A DNA stretch of 64,000 bases from Porphyra umbilicalis. Its lineage: Eukaryota; Rhodophyta; Bangiophyceae; Bangiales; Bangiaceae. Within the stretch, counting starts at the first letter, position 1. Every line of letters starts with the position of its first letter. Location: contig KV918994.1 in NCBI GenBank assembly GCA_002049455.2, positions 1 through 64,000 of the forward strand. The letters are read 5' to 3'. The notes below the pieces were generated by a model. The model worked only from the letters and a program-made list of their open reading frames with translations. It did no database searches and was not told the origin of the DNA. Of the stretch, positions 32,314 through 43,797 are shown piece after piece. Made by a program: the position numbers and the translations under genes.

Positions 32314-33310
32314 GCATCCGCGCAAAAATCCTGATCGACGTCCTTGTGTCGCATCATGGTGCGAGCCATCTCTAAAAAAACTCTGTTGAGCCGCTCAGCA
32401 ACTCCGTTCTGCTGCGGCGTGTCGAGCACCGTGGTCTGGTGCGTCGTGCCGTTCTCATCGTGAAGAGCCTTGAATGCGTTCGACACGTACTCGCCGCCAT
32501 TGTAGGATCGCAAAATCTTGATCTTGGTTCCCGTGTGCAGCTGGGCCTTAGTCAGCCACTTCTTGTACTCAGAGAGCAAATCGCTCTTCTTCTGCAGGAA
32601 GACCACGTCGGTCCAGCGGGAGAAGTCGTCGGTGAAGGTGCCGAAGTAGAGCGCACCGCCACGCGACGGCTCCGACAATGGCCCGCCCAGGTTCGAGTGC
32701 ACGAGCTGCAGGCGCTTGGTCACTCGGCCTCCTCCTGCACTAGGCATATGCGTCATAGCCGCCTTCCCATACACGCAAGGCTCACAGACGTCCTTGACCG
32801 CCATGGAAGACTATTTGAGTCCATTGATGTCCTTGTTCTTGATCATCCGCGTAACGCCAGCCACGTTAAAGTGCCCAAGGCGCTCATGCCAGATCTGAAG
32901 AGAGGCCACCGCAGCAATATCCGACATAGGGGCCATGTCCAGGTGGTAGAGCCCGCTCTTCCGCGTGCCGCACGCAGCGACCTTGTCGCTAATCTTAATG
33001 ATCGTCTTACCGCCCTTGAATGACACTTCCGCACCACGCTCTGCCATCATGCCGATCGACATGAGGTTAACGCGCATCGTAGGAGCATGGAGTACCTTCT
33101 CCAACTTGATCTTGCGCGTCTTCCCGTGAACGATGACGTTGAGCACGACGGTTCCGACGCCCGCCGTGGCTAAGGACCGCTTGTCACCCATCGTGACGCT
33201 GCGTCCCGTGGTCGTCTTGTAGTCGTCGAAGCAATTGCGCATCCAGCACGTGTGTGCAGACGCCGCAGAATCGACGAGCCACGACTTGGAGAGGTCATCG
33301 CTGTCAGCTG
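32314..33310 (-). pseudogene. A2 protease and integrase core part
   Basis: Continues A2 beyond the nested element: protease (WLVDSAASAHTC), integrase zinc region (IWHERLGHFNVAG) and rve core (HSNLGGPL, QQNGVAERLNR), closely matching A1. Confidence 0.8.
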
Positions 33311-33399
33311 CATTGCCCACCAGACAGATGGCGTCGTCGCTGTCGCTACCATCGTCAGCCGCAATCGCGGCCACCTTGTCCTGTCTCTGCTTCTTGGCC

Positions 33400-34130
33400 T
33401 TGAGCTCTTGGCAATCGTGAGAGATGTGCCTAATCTCATGGCAGTAGTAGCACACGATCTTGGAGAGGTCACCACGGAGGCCTTGACCTCGATAGTTGGC
33501 GCCGACGAGTGCCATGTCGCCAATGCGCTTGGTCGCCGGTGACTTGTCCGCCTGCCGCCGCTCCTCCTGAAGCAAGCGACTCTTGAAAAATGCGAGGCTC
33601 AGCTCGTCCTCTCCCTTGGCGTCGAGAGCCACCAGCAGGCTCTCGTACTTGGACGTCAGCCCATTGACGACGCTCATGGCAACGTCCATCTCCGTCACTT
33701 CGCCGCCCATGGCCTCGAGGTTCTCGCTGAAGTTGCGCACGCGGTTGATGTAGCCCAGCATGCCCTCTCCGACGGTCATTTCGACGGTGTAGAACTTGCG
33801 TCGCGCCTTCATCTTGTTCATCAAACTCTTGCGCTGGAAGACACCTTGCAGCATCGACCACATTTTCTCCGTCGTCTTGCAGCCCGACACGTGCTCGAGC
33901 TGCTCAGACCCAAGGGTGAGCCCGATGATGGGGCTCGCCCTCGCGTCTCGACGCTTCCACGAAGCCAACTCGCGGTCTTCCGCGTCCGTCGGCTTGCCGT
34001 CTTCGTCAAGCATATCGTCCAGGTCGCGCAGTGCGAGGACCATCTTAATGCGCTGTCACCACTCGTGGAAGTTCGTCTCCGTCAACTTGTCGATCTTGAC
34101 GCCGCCCATGCCGGCAGCGCCTCAGTCCAT
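33400..34130 (-). pseudogene. A2 gag part
   Basis: Copia gag of the A family with LRDLDDMLDEDGKPTDAEDR, the NGLTSKYESLLVALD segment and a knuckle YYCHEIRHISHDC. Matches A1 gag closely. Confidence 0.75.
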
Positions 34131-34277
34131 GATGTCTTCTTGTCGTAGCGCCGGACCTTGCCCAGCCGTGAGCCTTGACCGTCACGTCCTCGAACAACCT
34201 TGACCTCGTCCGCTTCGCACTTGCCGCGACCGCCGTGACAGCAGCCGGCACACCTTGCTCTTGTCACAGCCCCGGCT

Positions 34278-34291
34278 CTGGGCCCATAACC
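34278..34291 (-). other. Primer binding site of A2
   Basis: GGTTATGGGCCCAG on the minus strand directly next to the LTR at 34292; same as A1 and B. Confidence 0.75.
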
Positions 34292-34709
34292 TGTTGAATC
34301 GCAGTGGGGATAGGGGTTGGGGGACCACGGTGAAGTGGTTGAGTCGCTTGAGCTTGTGTGTGTGTGTGCGAACGTGCTTTGCTGGTTGTCCTAAGGTTCG
34401 CCCGCCTCTCCCAACCGAGAGCACCTCTCAAATAGTCCCCACCGGCCCAAGTGCTCCCTCCTCTCGCGCCCACACCGACGCCCACGCCCTCGCACCAAAT
34501 CGAATCACTCACCAAATCAAAAGCCACTAGAGCAAAGCGAAGATCAAATCCAAAACATGCCGAAAGTAGCGCCCAAAGATGACCCAACACGAATGTGTGC
34601 AACTTGACCACGTCTTGCAATTGTACCATGTGGGGTACCATAAGGGTCACCGACCATCATCCATCCGCGGACCGCCAGTGGAGTCGGCGACCAGCATCAC
34701 AGTCCAACA
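34292..34709 (-). repeat. 5' LTR of A2
   Basis: 418 bp, TG...CA, matches 22060-22476 with about 7% difference. Element C starts immediately at its outer edge. Confidence 0.85.
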
Positions 34710-37700
34710 AAAACTTCCGCCCCGGTATTCGACGCGTGGGATGCCATGAACGAGGCGGCGCTGGCGACCATCCCGATGTCGGTCAAGCCCGTGCATCTCA
34801 ACACTGTCACGTCGGTGCACACGGCCAAAGAGGCGTGGGACGCGCTCAAGGTCATGTTCGAGGCGCGAGACAACGGGCAGCTTCTGCGGCTCATGGACGA
34901 GCTGAGCAGCCTGAAGAAGGGCGGCGATGAGAACATCATCAAATTTGCGTCGCGCGCCAAGATGTTCCGGGACGAGCTTGCCATGCTCGGCACCCCAGTG
35001 GACGACAACACGCTTGCGCTGCGTGCCCGGGCAGGGCTCCCGGCAGACTACAGGATGCTCAGGACAGTGTTGGGGAACAAGGACACTAAACTCGTCATGT
35101 CGGACGTCACGGCTATGCTGCTTCAAGTTGAGCAGCGAAGCATTACAGTCGCCGCGTCCAAGCCTTCTGACAGCGTCAAGTCACAAGCCTTTGCGGTAGC
35201 GGCGTACAAGAGGTCGTTTGACAAGAATTCGGTCGTGTGTTTCTGCTGCAACAAGAAAGGGCACATGCAGCGCGAGTGGTACAAGAGAAAGGCGAACGGG
35301 ATCAAGGGAATGGGAAAGCCCGGCGGTGGCGGTCGTAAAGGCGGCCACGGCGGCGCGTCCTACGCGGGTGCCGCTCTGGCCTACACTTCTTTCACCGTCA
35401 ATGCCGGCAGCAGCAAGGCTGACGGGAGCACACGCGAGATATCAACCTGAGTGCTCGACTCTGGCCCAACCAACCATATGGTCGCCGGGAATGAGGGCTT
35501 CAACGTCCGGACGGCGGGAAGCGAAACCGAGGTGACCCTGGCTAACTGCGATAAGGTGCCAATCAAGGGGCACGGCCACGTCTCCATGGACGTTGGCAAA
35601 GGAAATACCCAGACACGCATGGTAATCGGGGAGGCTATGGTCGTCCAGGAACGCATTAGCAAGCTGCTCCCGGCTCGAGCGGTCGAGCGCAATCGAGGTG
35701 CGGTGGTGTCTGTCGGAATCGCCTGCTACAACCTTTGCGACGGGGATGCTGCTCGCTCGAGCGGTGTGCTCGACAAGGCGTCGGTGGTCGACAAGATGAA
35801 CGACCTGGAGCAGTATGTGCTCAAGGTGACGTCGGTCAAGGCGTCGGCCAACGCGGCATCGACGCGCATCGCTGGGGAGGCGGAGCTGTGGCATGGTCGG
35901 TTGAACCACTTTGGGATGGAACACCTCAAGCTGGCGGGCACAATGGTCGACGGAATGCCGTCGTCAGTGACCGACACCAAACGCGTCAATGGTACTGTGT
36001 GTGTGCCATGTGTGGACGGCAAGATGGTGCAGGCGCCGAGCCCCCGCTCGGCGGCAGAGACTACCAAGTGCAAATTGGTACACACTGACATTGGTGGCCT
36101 ACTCGTTGACTCGCTGGGTGGCTCCATCGACTTTGTCACGCCCCTGGAGGACTCCACGGGGTTCATTACGGCAACACCTATCAAGACGAAAGGGATGGCA
36201 CCGCAGGTGCTCAAGCCGCGTATCGAGAAGATTGAAACGCTGGCGGGAGTCAAGGCCTAGCGCATCCGTCATGACGTGTCCAAGTCGTACGTCACACAGG
36301 ACATCAAGGCATGGTACGAGGACAAGGACATCACGTCGAAGATGACAGCACCGTACAAGTCACAGCAGAACGGCAGAGCGGAGCGGGTTAACCGCACGCT
36401 GATAGAGCGCGTGCGTGCTGCTATGCTCGATGCCGGAGCGGAGGAATACCTTAGGGCTGAGGCGTCGGCCTCTGTCGTGCATGCGCTCGGCAAATCCCGA
36501 AAGACGGGGCTGAACGTAACACCGCTGGAGGCCCTAACGGGTTGACGCCCCAACGTCGCGGAATTCCGCGTTCGTGGGAGCCCGGCGTGGGCGCTCAAAC
36601 CCAAGAAGCAGCAACTCAAGCGGGAGCCAAGGACCGACGTCTGCCGCTTTGTCGGCTACACGGTCGGTGGCAAGGCCTACCGCATCCTCGATGATCAGAC
36701 GAACCACGTCTTTGAGCGTCGAGACGTGCTGATGGAGGAGAACCCGGCTAAGCTTGAGGCGTCGGCAGGCGGGTCAAGCGCCGGTCCCCGGCTGACGGCG
36801 GGCAGTGAAGACGGCAAGAGAGATGCCAAGTAAGGGGCAATGGACATGCTCGACGCTGAGAGCGGGCAAGAGGACGAGTGCGACCCCGACGACACCTCTG
36901 ACGGCGACAACAAAGTCGGTCCTCCCTCCTGTGCTGAAGATAGCGCAAGGGGCGTCGAGGATTGCCCCGATGGCTCGACACCGGCGTGCGGTCAAGGCCC
37001 TGCTACCTGTGACAGCGCCGCACCTGGGCCTCGTCGCTCAATGCGAAAGCCAGCTCCCGAGCTAACATGGTGGGAGAAGGAACCCAAGGCGTACTTGGCA
37101 AGTGGAACCAAGAGTGCAGCTGAGTCGGGCTGCGACCTACAAAAGCCCCCGGCAAGCGAGACGAAGGCGCGTGCTCGTTCCGATTGGCCGCGTCGGAAGC
37201 AGGCCATCACGGAGAAGGTGGCAGCACACAAAAGGCTTGGCACCTGGTCAAAGGTTAAGGGGATCAACAAGAAGCGCAAGGCCATCAAGAAGCGTTTCGT
37301 GTTCGACATCAAGCACGACGCGGAGGGTCAGATGACGCGCTACAAGGCCCGCCTCGTGGCCCCAGGTTTAAACAAAGTGCCTGGGCGGGACTTTGACGAG
37401 ACGTGGGCGCCGGTGCCTAGCGCGGTTACCACACGGGCTTTTTTGCTGTGGCTGCAGTCACGGGCTGCGAGATTCACCACGTCGATGTCAAGACAGCATT
37501 CTTCAACGCAAAAATGGACAAGGAGATGTACATCAAACTCCCCGACGGTATCAAGCCGGAGGACGTGGACGAGATGTGTTGGCTCAATCAGGCGCTCTAC
37601 GGGACGAAGCAGGCTGGGCGGCTGTGGGAATCAAGCTCGACAAGAAGCTCAAGAAGGACGGTGCAGTGCGATTCAGCGTGCACCCGTGCCTCTACGAGGG

Positions 37701-38445
37701 GTGCCACCCTGTGCACGGGCGCGTCTTTATTCTCGTGTACGTCGACAACCTGATCGTGGCCAGCAAGAAGCTGGCTGGAGTTGCTGCCGTCAAGCGCTCC
37801 GTGTCGGCAAAGTTCGATGTATGTGACTTGGAAGAGGTCAATTACGTCATTGGCATGAAGGTAATGCGTGACCGCGAGGCGAAGACGCTCACTCTGAGCA
37901 ACCCGGGGCACACGGCGACGCTGCTGGAGGCGTTTGGGATAAACAACTCCACCCCAAGCAAGGCGCCAAAGGCGTGAGAGGTCAAGCTGACCAAGACCGG
38001 CGAGGACCTGCTGCCGGAGAGTTACCAGTACGCTGAGTTGGTCGGCTCTCTCCTCTACCTGTTTACCACGACAATGCCGGACATCGCCTTTGCCGTGGGG
38101 GTGCTGTCGCGCTTCATGTACTGCCCTGAGCGAAACCACACGCGCGCGGCAAAGAGGGTTAAGCGCTACCTCCGCGTGACAACCCGCCTTGGGGTGGTCT
38201 ACGGCGGCAGCGAGCCGCTGCAGGGATTTGCCGACGCCGACTGGGCGGGCGTCGTTGACGGCCATCGGTCGAAGACAGGCTTCGTCTTCACCCTCAATGG
38301 CGGGCCCATCACGTCGGCAAGCAAGCGCGAGTCGACGGTGGCAACCTTTGGCCAGACTGTCGGCATGCGCGAAGTGCCATGTGACCAGCACAGCCAGTCG
38401 ATGGCGGCCGACCTGATTATTGTCACACACGCATTGTATGAGTAG
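34710..38445 (+). mobile_element. Ty1/copia element C, 5'-truncated, plus strand
   Basis: Relative of element B on the opposite strand: gag about 34.71-35.3 kb (MNEAALATIPMSVKPVHL, knuckle CFCCNKKGHMQREW), protease-integrase about 35.44-36.75 kb, RT-RNase H about 37.0-38.44 kb (VLSRFMYCPERNHTRAAKR, DADWAG). No LTR is recognisable at either end; the 5' end is cut by the LTR of A2. It is the most decayed of the four, broken in about six places or more, hence probably the oldest. Confidence 0.8.
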
Positions 38446-39243
38446 CATAGTCTAGAAGCTGCGCTGTTTTCTCACAATGTCTGCCACTAAAGCCTCGCTT
38501 GCGTGCAGCCAACAGACCCCCTCACGACATCTTTAGCGCCCTCTTGCCGCAGTCAAACGACGTAGCCGCGCGGTAACCATCCACTCTCAGACATGATCTG
38601 GCCAAACAAGCCCCTTGTCTGACTTTGACGTAGCCCCTGACACGCTGCGAAACACAGCCCAGACACAGTGTCAAGCCAATTGCACGGCCTAGAAGATGAT
38701 CCAGGGCTGACACTTTGCCACGCCAGACACCGTCAAGATCAGATGATATATCGAAACAAACAGGCGCATTGATAGGCTCTAGGGACCATTGACACGTCAC
38801 CGACACGATACGTTACTTTCGGATGTGTCTGAGCCCTCAGACACCGCCCCGACACAAAGTATTGCATTTTTGAACACTTCACGAGGGCTGCCATATACTC
38901 CGAATTGTGCTCGTTTCACGTCGGTTGTCATTTTCAGGCTTCCATGCGTCACCCCCAACACCAGCCTTGGCATTTCGATGCGAGTCTTGATCGTTCGCGC
39001 AGGTCATGCAGCTCAGGTGGTAGTCATTGTGACCATGGTGCATTACATGTTTCAGCGGGCCAGCTGCACTGGCCTTGGCAGCGGCAAACACGTGCTGTCT
39101 TGCCCAACACTCTGCCATCACCGCCAGTCGTCGACCTGCTCTGAACCACTGTATTCTACCACACCGGCAACCAGCTGCTCGACTCACTGCGACGACAAAG
39201 ACAGGTCGAGTGAACAAAAAATCCTCTTGTATAATGGTACACG
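38446..39243. other. Intergenic, GACAC-rich, no gene
   Basis: Neutral-composition DNA with many GACAC/GTGTC motifs between 38.56 and 38.87 kb, including the palindrome TGTCTGAG-CC-CTCAGACA near 38825. No open frame with a recognisable product; the 3' UTR of the minus-strand gene at 39244 may lie here. Confidence 0.4.
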
Positions 39244-40377
39244 CTACATATACCTCGCGAGCACATTTTTCTTTGCTTCCACCAAGAGCTCTCTGAAAGG
39301 GGATGAGTTGAGAATAGAAGCCAGGGGGCCGCCGCCTGGCCGCTTGGACATCCTCTGGAGCTGCTTGCGGAGGACGCTGGCAGTGGCCTTGATGGGGTCC
39401 CGTGAGGGATGGCTCGATGGCAACGCGTACTCGTCCGCCATGCAGCGCAAAGCCTGCGTCAGCAATTTCTGCTCGTCCGTCTCGACGTTGATCTTCTGCA
39501 TGGCATCAAAAGAGGCCTCGGCTGGTGCCTTGATCAGATGTGGCACCACAGAGTGCATCCAGCACAACTGCCGGAGGTACAGATGGACCTTGTTCTTGGC
39601 AATGTTGGTCATACGGGTCGTCTTGGCGTTGTTGTTTGGGCCCGCTTGGCCGCCCCTTTCCCGCACGTCCTTGGTGCGCTTGACGCCATCGTGGTACATG
39701 GCACTGACAACTACCGCCCCAAAGAGGCCTTGACATCCCGCCGTCACGCGACAAAGCTTGAGCATTGTGCTGAGCTGCGTGAAGAGCGACAGCGTGTCGA
39801 GAGTGTCCGTCCTCATCACTAGGGGTATCGTCATGTCCTGGACGATGGGGTCGTAGTACTTGGTCACCACGGCAGGCGGCAGCATTGTGTGGGTGGCAGT
39901 GCCAGCGACGTCGCCGTCGTACTGGTCCAATCCACCCCCGTCGTTCTTCTTGGCACCTTCGTTCTCGCCTGCCAACCTACGGTGGCCGCCAGCACCTCCC
40001 CTGCTGCACCTGCTTCCCACGATGCCCCCGCCACCCCCGCCTCGCCCGCTGCCATCACCGCCGCTGAGCCCGCTGCGAGCCGCAGGCTGCCGTACTCGGC
40101 TGCCTGCGATGCTCTTGGCCCGCTTGCTTGGCCGGTGCGCGGAGTTAAACAAATGTGGTAGAGCAGCCTTGATGGCGGCAGTCGCCTCCTTCACCTCGTC
40201 GTTTCCGGCGAGGACCGAGGTCATGGCACAGTCTAGGCGGGTGAAAGATGCGGCAGCCGACTGGGAGCTTTCATTGACCGCAGTCGCGATGTTCTGTGTA
40301 ATCCCACGGAGCGTGTGAAAGTGAGACACGTTCACGTTCACGAGCGCAGCTTGTTCGGCAGTAAACGACTGCATCAT
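39244..40377 (-). CDS. Hypothetical protein (possible second exon of the 41804 gene)
   Basis: About 377 codons from the ATG at 40377 (MMQSFTAEQAALVNVNVSHF), with varied, protein-like composition: a helical N-terminal part, a basic Ser/Arg/Gly-rich linker (about residues 80-140), and a conserved-looking C-terminal part (YYDPIVQDMTIPLVMRTDTL, KINVETDEQKLLTQALRCMA). The frame is open upstream to about 40.5 kb without an ATG, and a pyrimidine-rich CGCGTCAG acceptor lies there, so it may be a 3' exon joined to the minus-strand ORF at 40752-41804. No family recognised. A decayed transposon gene is an alternative. Confidence 0.45.
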   Translation of the reverse strand: MMQSFTAEQAALVNVNVSHFHTLRGITQNIATAVNESSQSAAASFTRLDCAMTSVLAGNDEVKEATAAIKAALPHLFNSAHRPSKRAKSIAGSRVRQPAARSGLSGGDGSGRGGGGGGIVGSRCSRGGAGGHRRLAGENEGAKKNDGGGLDQYDGDVAGTATHTMLPPAVVTKYYDPIVQDMTIPLVMRTDTLDTLSLFTQLSTMLKLCRVTAGCQGLFGAVVVSAMYHDGVKRTKDVRERGGQAGPNNNAKTTRMTNIAKNKVHLYLRQLCWMHSVVPHLIKAPAEASFDAMQKINVETDEQKLLTQALRCMADEYALPSSHPSRDPIKATASVLRKQLQRMSKRPGGGPLASILNSSPFRELLVEAKKNVLARYM

Positions 40378-40751
40378 GAGGGCGGCGTGGTGGGACGACG
40401 GTAGCAACTCGGCTGACGCGGGGGCGACCCGGGCAGAGACAGAAAAGAGTGCAGGAGTAAACCGTGACCCCGTCTCGTCTGGGACATCAGAAGAACAGGC
40501 GTTTCAAACGACAACGCAAGTGGAGCAGCGTCGTGTGACGGGGTGAGCTGGGAAGCAGGACCGCTTTGAGTCGACTCGACCGTAGGCGTACCATCAGGTG
40601 CAAGACGCGCCCAGATTTGTGCAGGCGGGCAATGCGGGGGTCGTGCCAGCGACGGTGTTAAGTAGGTATATGGTGAGCAGAGGGTTGCGGCACGATGCTC
40701 GAGAGTAGCCGAAGGAGCGACCGGGAGGCCGGCATTTGCAATCTCTGGGGG

Positions 40752-41804
40752 TTAGTCCACGCCCACCCCAGCGGGATGAAGCATGGCCAATTGAAAGCCC
40801 TTGACGTCCCCCCGGCTCTCTTCAGCTTGTCCGCGCACGTAGTTCGCCATGAACATCATGCGCGCACCCCAGGTCATGCGGTTCTGGGCATTGCACCGCA
40901 CGAGGCTGGCTTCGAGCGATGCTTCGGTGTCGGCGACACCAAACGGGAGCCCCCGCTCCCTGCATAAGTGCTGCAGGGTCTCCCTGGTTGTCTCCTCGCT
41001 CCGGAGCAACTGCACAGGCACATGGGAAAGGTACGAACGGGTAGGCGCTACCGCACGGTTCCGGTCATGCTCCATGCGCACGTCCACCTCGATGTGCATC
41101 GTCGCCTCCAGCGAATCTCGGTCCGACGCCGCCCGAAGGCGAGCCGACGAAGCCACACTGCAAGATCCATTTACCGTTCCGCTATGCCCCCCAGTCATTC
41201 GTGCACGGACCGCCGCCGCTGCTACTCCGGTGCATGCTCGGCGCACAGCAGCGACTGACCCCTCAGCGGCCTTCCGACCCACGGCTGCCGCTGCAGCAGT
41301 AAAGGCAGCATGTGTATCACGCACCGATGTGTCGAGAAGTGGTCTGTCCGTTGCCGCAGGTGCGACGCCCATGGCGACTGTGCAGGACGCTCCGGCACGT
41401 GCATCTGCACGGCCGACCGCAACGGCTAGAGCAGCAGCTGCCAGGAAGTCGGAATCGGTTGACGTGGGCCCGATAGATGTCGACGCGGACACTGGCGCCA
41501 CAGCGGCCGCCGCGCCGGCAGCGCGCACTGCAGCCACTGCCGACGCGGCAGTGCCGACCAAATCTGTGGTTGGTGACCCTGTAGCCACTCGGCGCGCGGC
41601 TGCAGTCAAGGCATCCGCTACAAACGGCGGCGGTTCAGCACTGTGGGTATCTTGCACCGCGGAGGCGCCAGATGAGATGGTCATGCCCAAGTGGTCGACG
41701 AAAGATACGGCAGTGAGTACAGGTGGGATAGCAGAAGAAAGAGTGGGGTGAGTAGGTTGTGTGGGAGGGGCGGTGGATGAAGAAGGTGCGTCGAGGTGTA
41801 ACAT
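40752..41804 (-). CDS. Ala-rich hypothetical protein with a SAP-like C-terminal motif
   Basis: 350 codons from the ATG at 41804. The first 220 residues are Ala/Thr/Ser/Val-rich and probably disordered. The C-terminal part is normal protein: MHIEVDVRMEHDRNRAVAP, then ETLQHLCRERGLPFGVADTE and SLEASLVRCNAQ, which resembles the SAP helix-extended-helix DNA-binding motif. It is followed after about 370 bp by the ORF ending at 39244 on the same strand; the two may be one spliced gene. If the SAP reading is right it acts in the nucleus on DNA. The SAP call is by eye and weak. Confidence 0.45.
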   Translation of the reverse strand: MLHLDAPSSSTAPPTQPTHPTLSSAIPPVLTAVSFVDHLGMTISSGASAVQDTHSAEPPPFVADALTAAARRVATGSPTTDLVGTAASAVAAVRAAGAAAAVAPVSASTSIGPTSTDSDFLAAAALAVAVGRADARAGASCTVAMGVAPAATDRPLLDTSVRDTHAAFTAAAAAVGRKAAEGSVAAVRRACTGVAAAAVRARMTGGHSGTVNGSCSVASSARLRAASDRDSLEATMHIEVDVRMEHDRNRAVAPTRSYLSHVPVQLLRSEETTRETLQHLCRERGLPFGVADTEASLEASLVRCNAQNRMTWGARMMFMANYVRGQAEESRGDVKGFQLAMLHPAGVGVD

Positions 41805-43285
41805 GGGTACTGGAGGCTGGGGGCGGGCGGCTGCGCGACGCTGTCACGCTGACTGCCGCAGTAGTTCCACTCATCCGTCTATCCGAACCGGACAAGCCAC
41901 GCGAAGTCGGCTGGCCAACTCCCTCGGGCCCTGATGGTTCAAAACTTGAATAAGTTTGAAGCGCCAAGCGCAGTCGGGACAATTCAGGTCTTTGGACCAG
42001 AGACTGGGGCTACCGTCGGCAGGAGGCATTGTTGAGTCTCACAATTCAATCAACACGGGCCGGCCAGTGGGATCGCCAGTTTCTAGTTTCACCAGGCTCC
42101 GGGTTGCCCATGTCGGTCTGCTGCTGTCCTCACCATCCAGTGCTGACAGTGATCTCGCCTGAGTGCACCGGGGGCGAGACCCCTCCTGAATTCGTGAAAT
42201 TGCATCATTACAGTGATACACAAGCCTGGTACTTGGCCGTGTGAGCTTGATGCTCGTAGTCTGGGGCTCGGTCCGGGACACAGGAACAGGTTTGTGACGG
42301 GCGTTTGATACGCAGGTACGCCGCACTACACTGTTGGGCCCATTCTGGGACACTGGCTGGGAGGTAGGTTTGTGATGGCCAGGAATTAAATGTGCCATTC
42401 ATAATTGCGTTCGAACCATTTACAGCTGACCGTGCCTTGGTTTGTCGGCTTGAGAGATGATTGATTACCTTTAACCGTATGGTCCCACGCCGCGTCGACA
42501 CGCTCTGCACTGGGGCGTGCACCAAGCCGTACGACTGACCACTACGCCTGCTCGCCCCAGAGAAGCAAGGGATCACCGGTGTGTGCCGTTGCTGTGGCCG
42601 GACGCACCTACGATGCGGGCTTCCGCCGACCGGGGCGGGTTTGGGCCCCGAGAGCAGGCACGGTCGGTTCACCTCCGAGGTGCGTCGCGAGCACTGCAAG
42701 AGAGTAAGGAGTCGTCGGGAGAGTCCGCGGATAAAGCATTTACGCTTGACATGCATCTCGCTGCTGCTTTGGTTGGGTCTGAGCGTGTGGGGGCACAATG
42801 CGCTTGAACACTTGGTCGCTCGAACAGACGCAGAGTGTGGATCCAAGCAGACAGACAGTCAACCGAGGAGCGAGGGAGGCAACTCGAGGTGTCTGATCAT
42901 GTGAATAACGATGGTGATCAGTTGATTCGTGCTCCGGCGCCTGCATCACCTGGTTTCGGTTTCACTCGACCCGCCCCCCCCCGCCGCCGGTCCCCTCACA
43001 GAGCGCAAACGAAACAAACGTGCGGATGGTGGCGGGACACACTCGTCTTGGATGCGATTGATACAAAACCGGCCAATTCAGCAGACCGCGCGCAGCATCT
43101 GTACGTGCCTTGCGAGGGTACACCGCTACAGACCGCTCCTTTAAAAGCCGCGGCGGCGTGCCGGCGGCCAGCCGCGACCTGTATGCAGTTTACCTGTGCT
43201 CATATTCAATTGCGACCGGGAGCTCCGGCTTCATTCGTTTTGGCCCCTCACGAAATCCCCCAGCCAGCCAGTTACGCCTGCCTCG
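41805..43285. other. Intergenic with dispersed short repeats
   Basis: No convincing gene. The motif GGGACACAGG..GGTTTGTGA occurs near 42274 and, diverged, near 42351 on the plus strand, and inverted near 43425. These may be end or subterminal repeats of a short element about 1.2 kb long. Confidence 0.35.
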
Positions 43286-43797
43286 TCACACGGCTTTGGT
43301 GGAGTGGCGCAGTCCAGGCATGCTCAGGATCGACTCGGCGAACCCTGGCGCTTGACTGGTTTCAACCAACCAGCGTTCGACAATGTTCGTCACAAACGCT
43401 ATCACAAACGCCTGCCTGTGTCCCGGAACGGGCCTTAGCCGTTGGACATGCCATCCGAAGCGAATAGTTGTGTCGCCAGATCCCCGACCGGCCATTCCAA
43501 GTCGAAGGCTGCGGTTTCCCTGGAGCACCACACTGTGTACACACACCTTCAGGACACTCCGAGGCGCCACCTTCTCCTCAAGGCGGGTTGTGGCGCAATT
43601 CTGGGGAGGGACGCGCGACAATAGTCGCGCGACGAGAGCCACTCCTTCAAAAATGTTCCGTTTCGAGAGGACAAACGCTCGAGATAGTCGATCTGCGCGA
43701 ATTGAAACGACCTCGTTTCCACTGATGTCCACCGGACACCGTTTTCATCTCGTTCGAAAATCGTGAGAGTGTGTAAATGCGGAATTTTGTGGACCAC
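43286..43797 (-). other. Protein-like minus-strand frames, unrecognised
   Basis: Two overlapping minus-strand frames look somewhat protein-like: MVHKIPHLHTLTIFERDENG (from 43797) and, in the other frame, the end HRQAFVIAFVTNIVERWLVE (to about 43345). The latter segment recurs on the plus strand near 63520 as VFVTVFVTSVVERWLAEF with high DNA similarity over about 75 bp, so it is a dispersed repeat. Could be a decayed transposon gene. Confidence 0.3.

Larger units (their letters stand above)
22060..34709 (-). mobile_element. Ty1/copia LTR retrotransposon A2, interrupted by element B
   Basis: Same family and strand as A1. LTRs at 22060-22476 and 34292-34709; internal region 22477-24626 plus 32314-34291, split by the insertion of element B. 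About 7% LTR divergence points to an old insertion. Besides the nested element it is broken in about four places. Confidence 0.85.
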
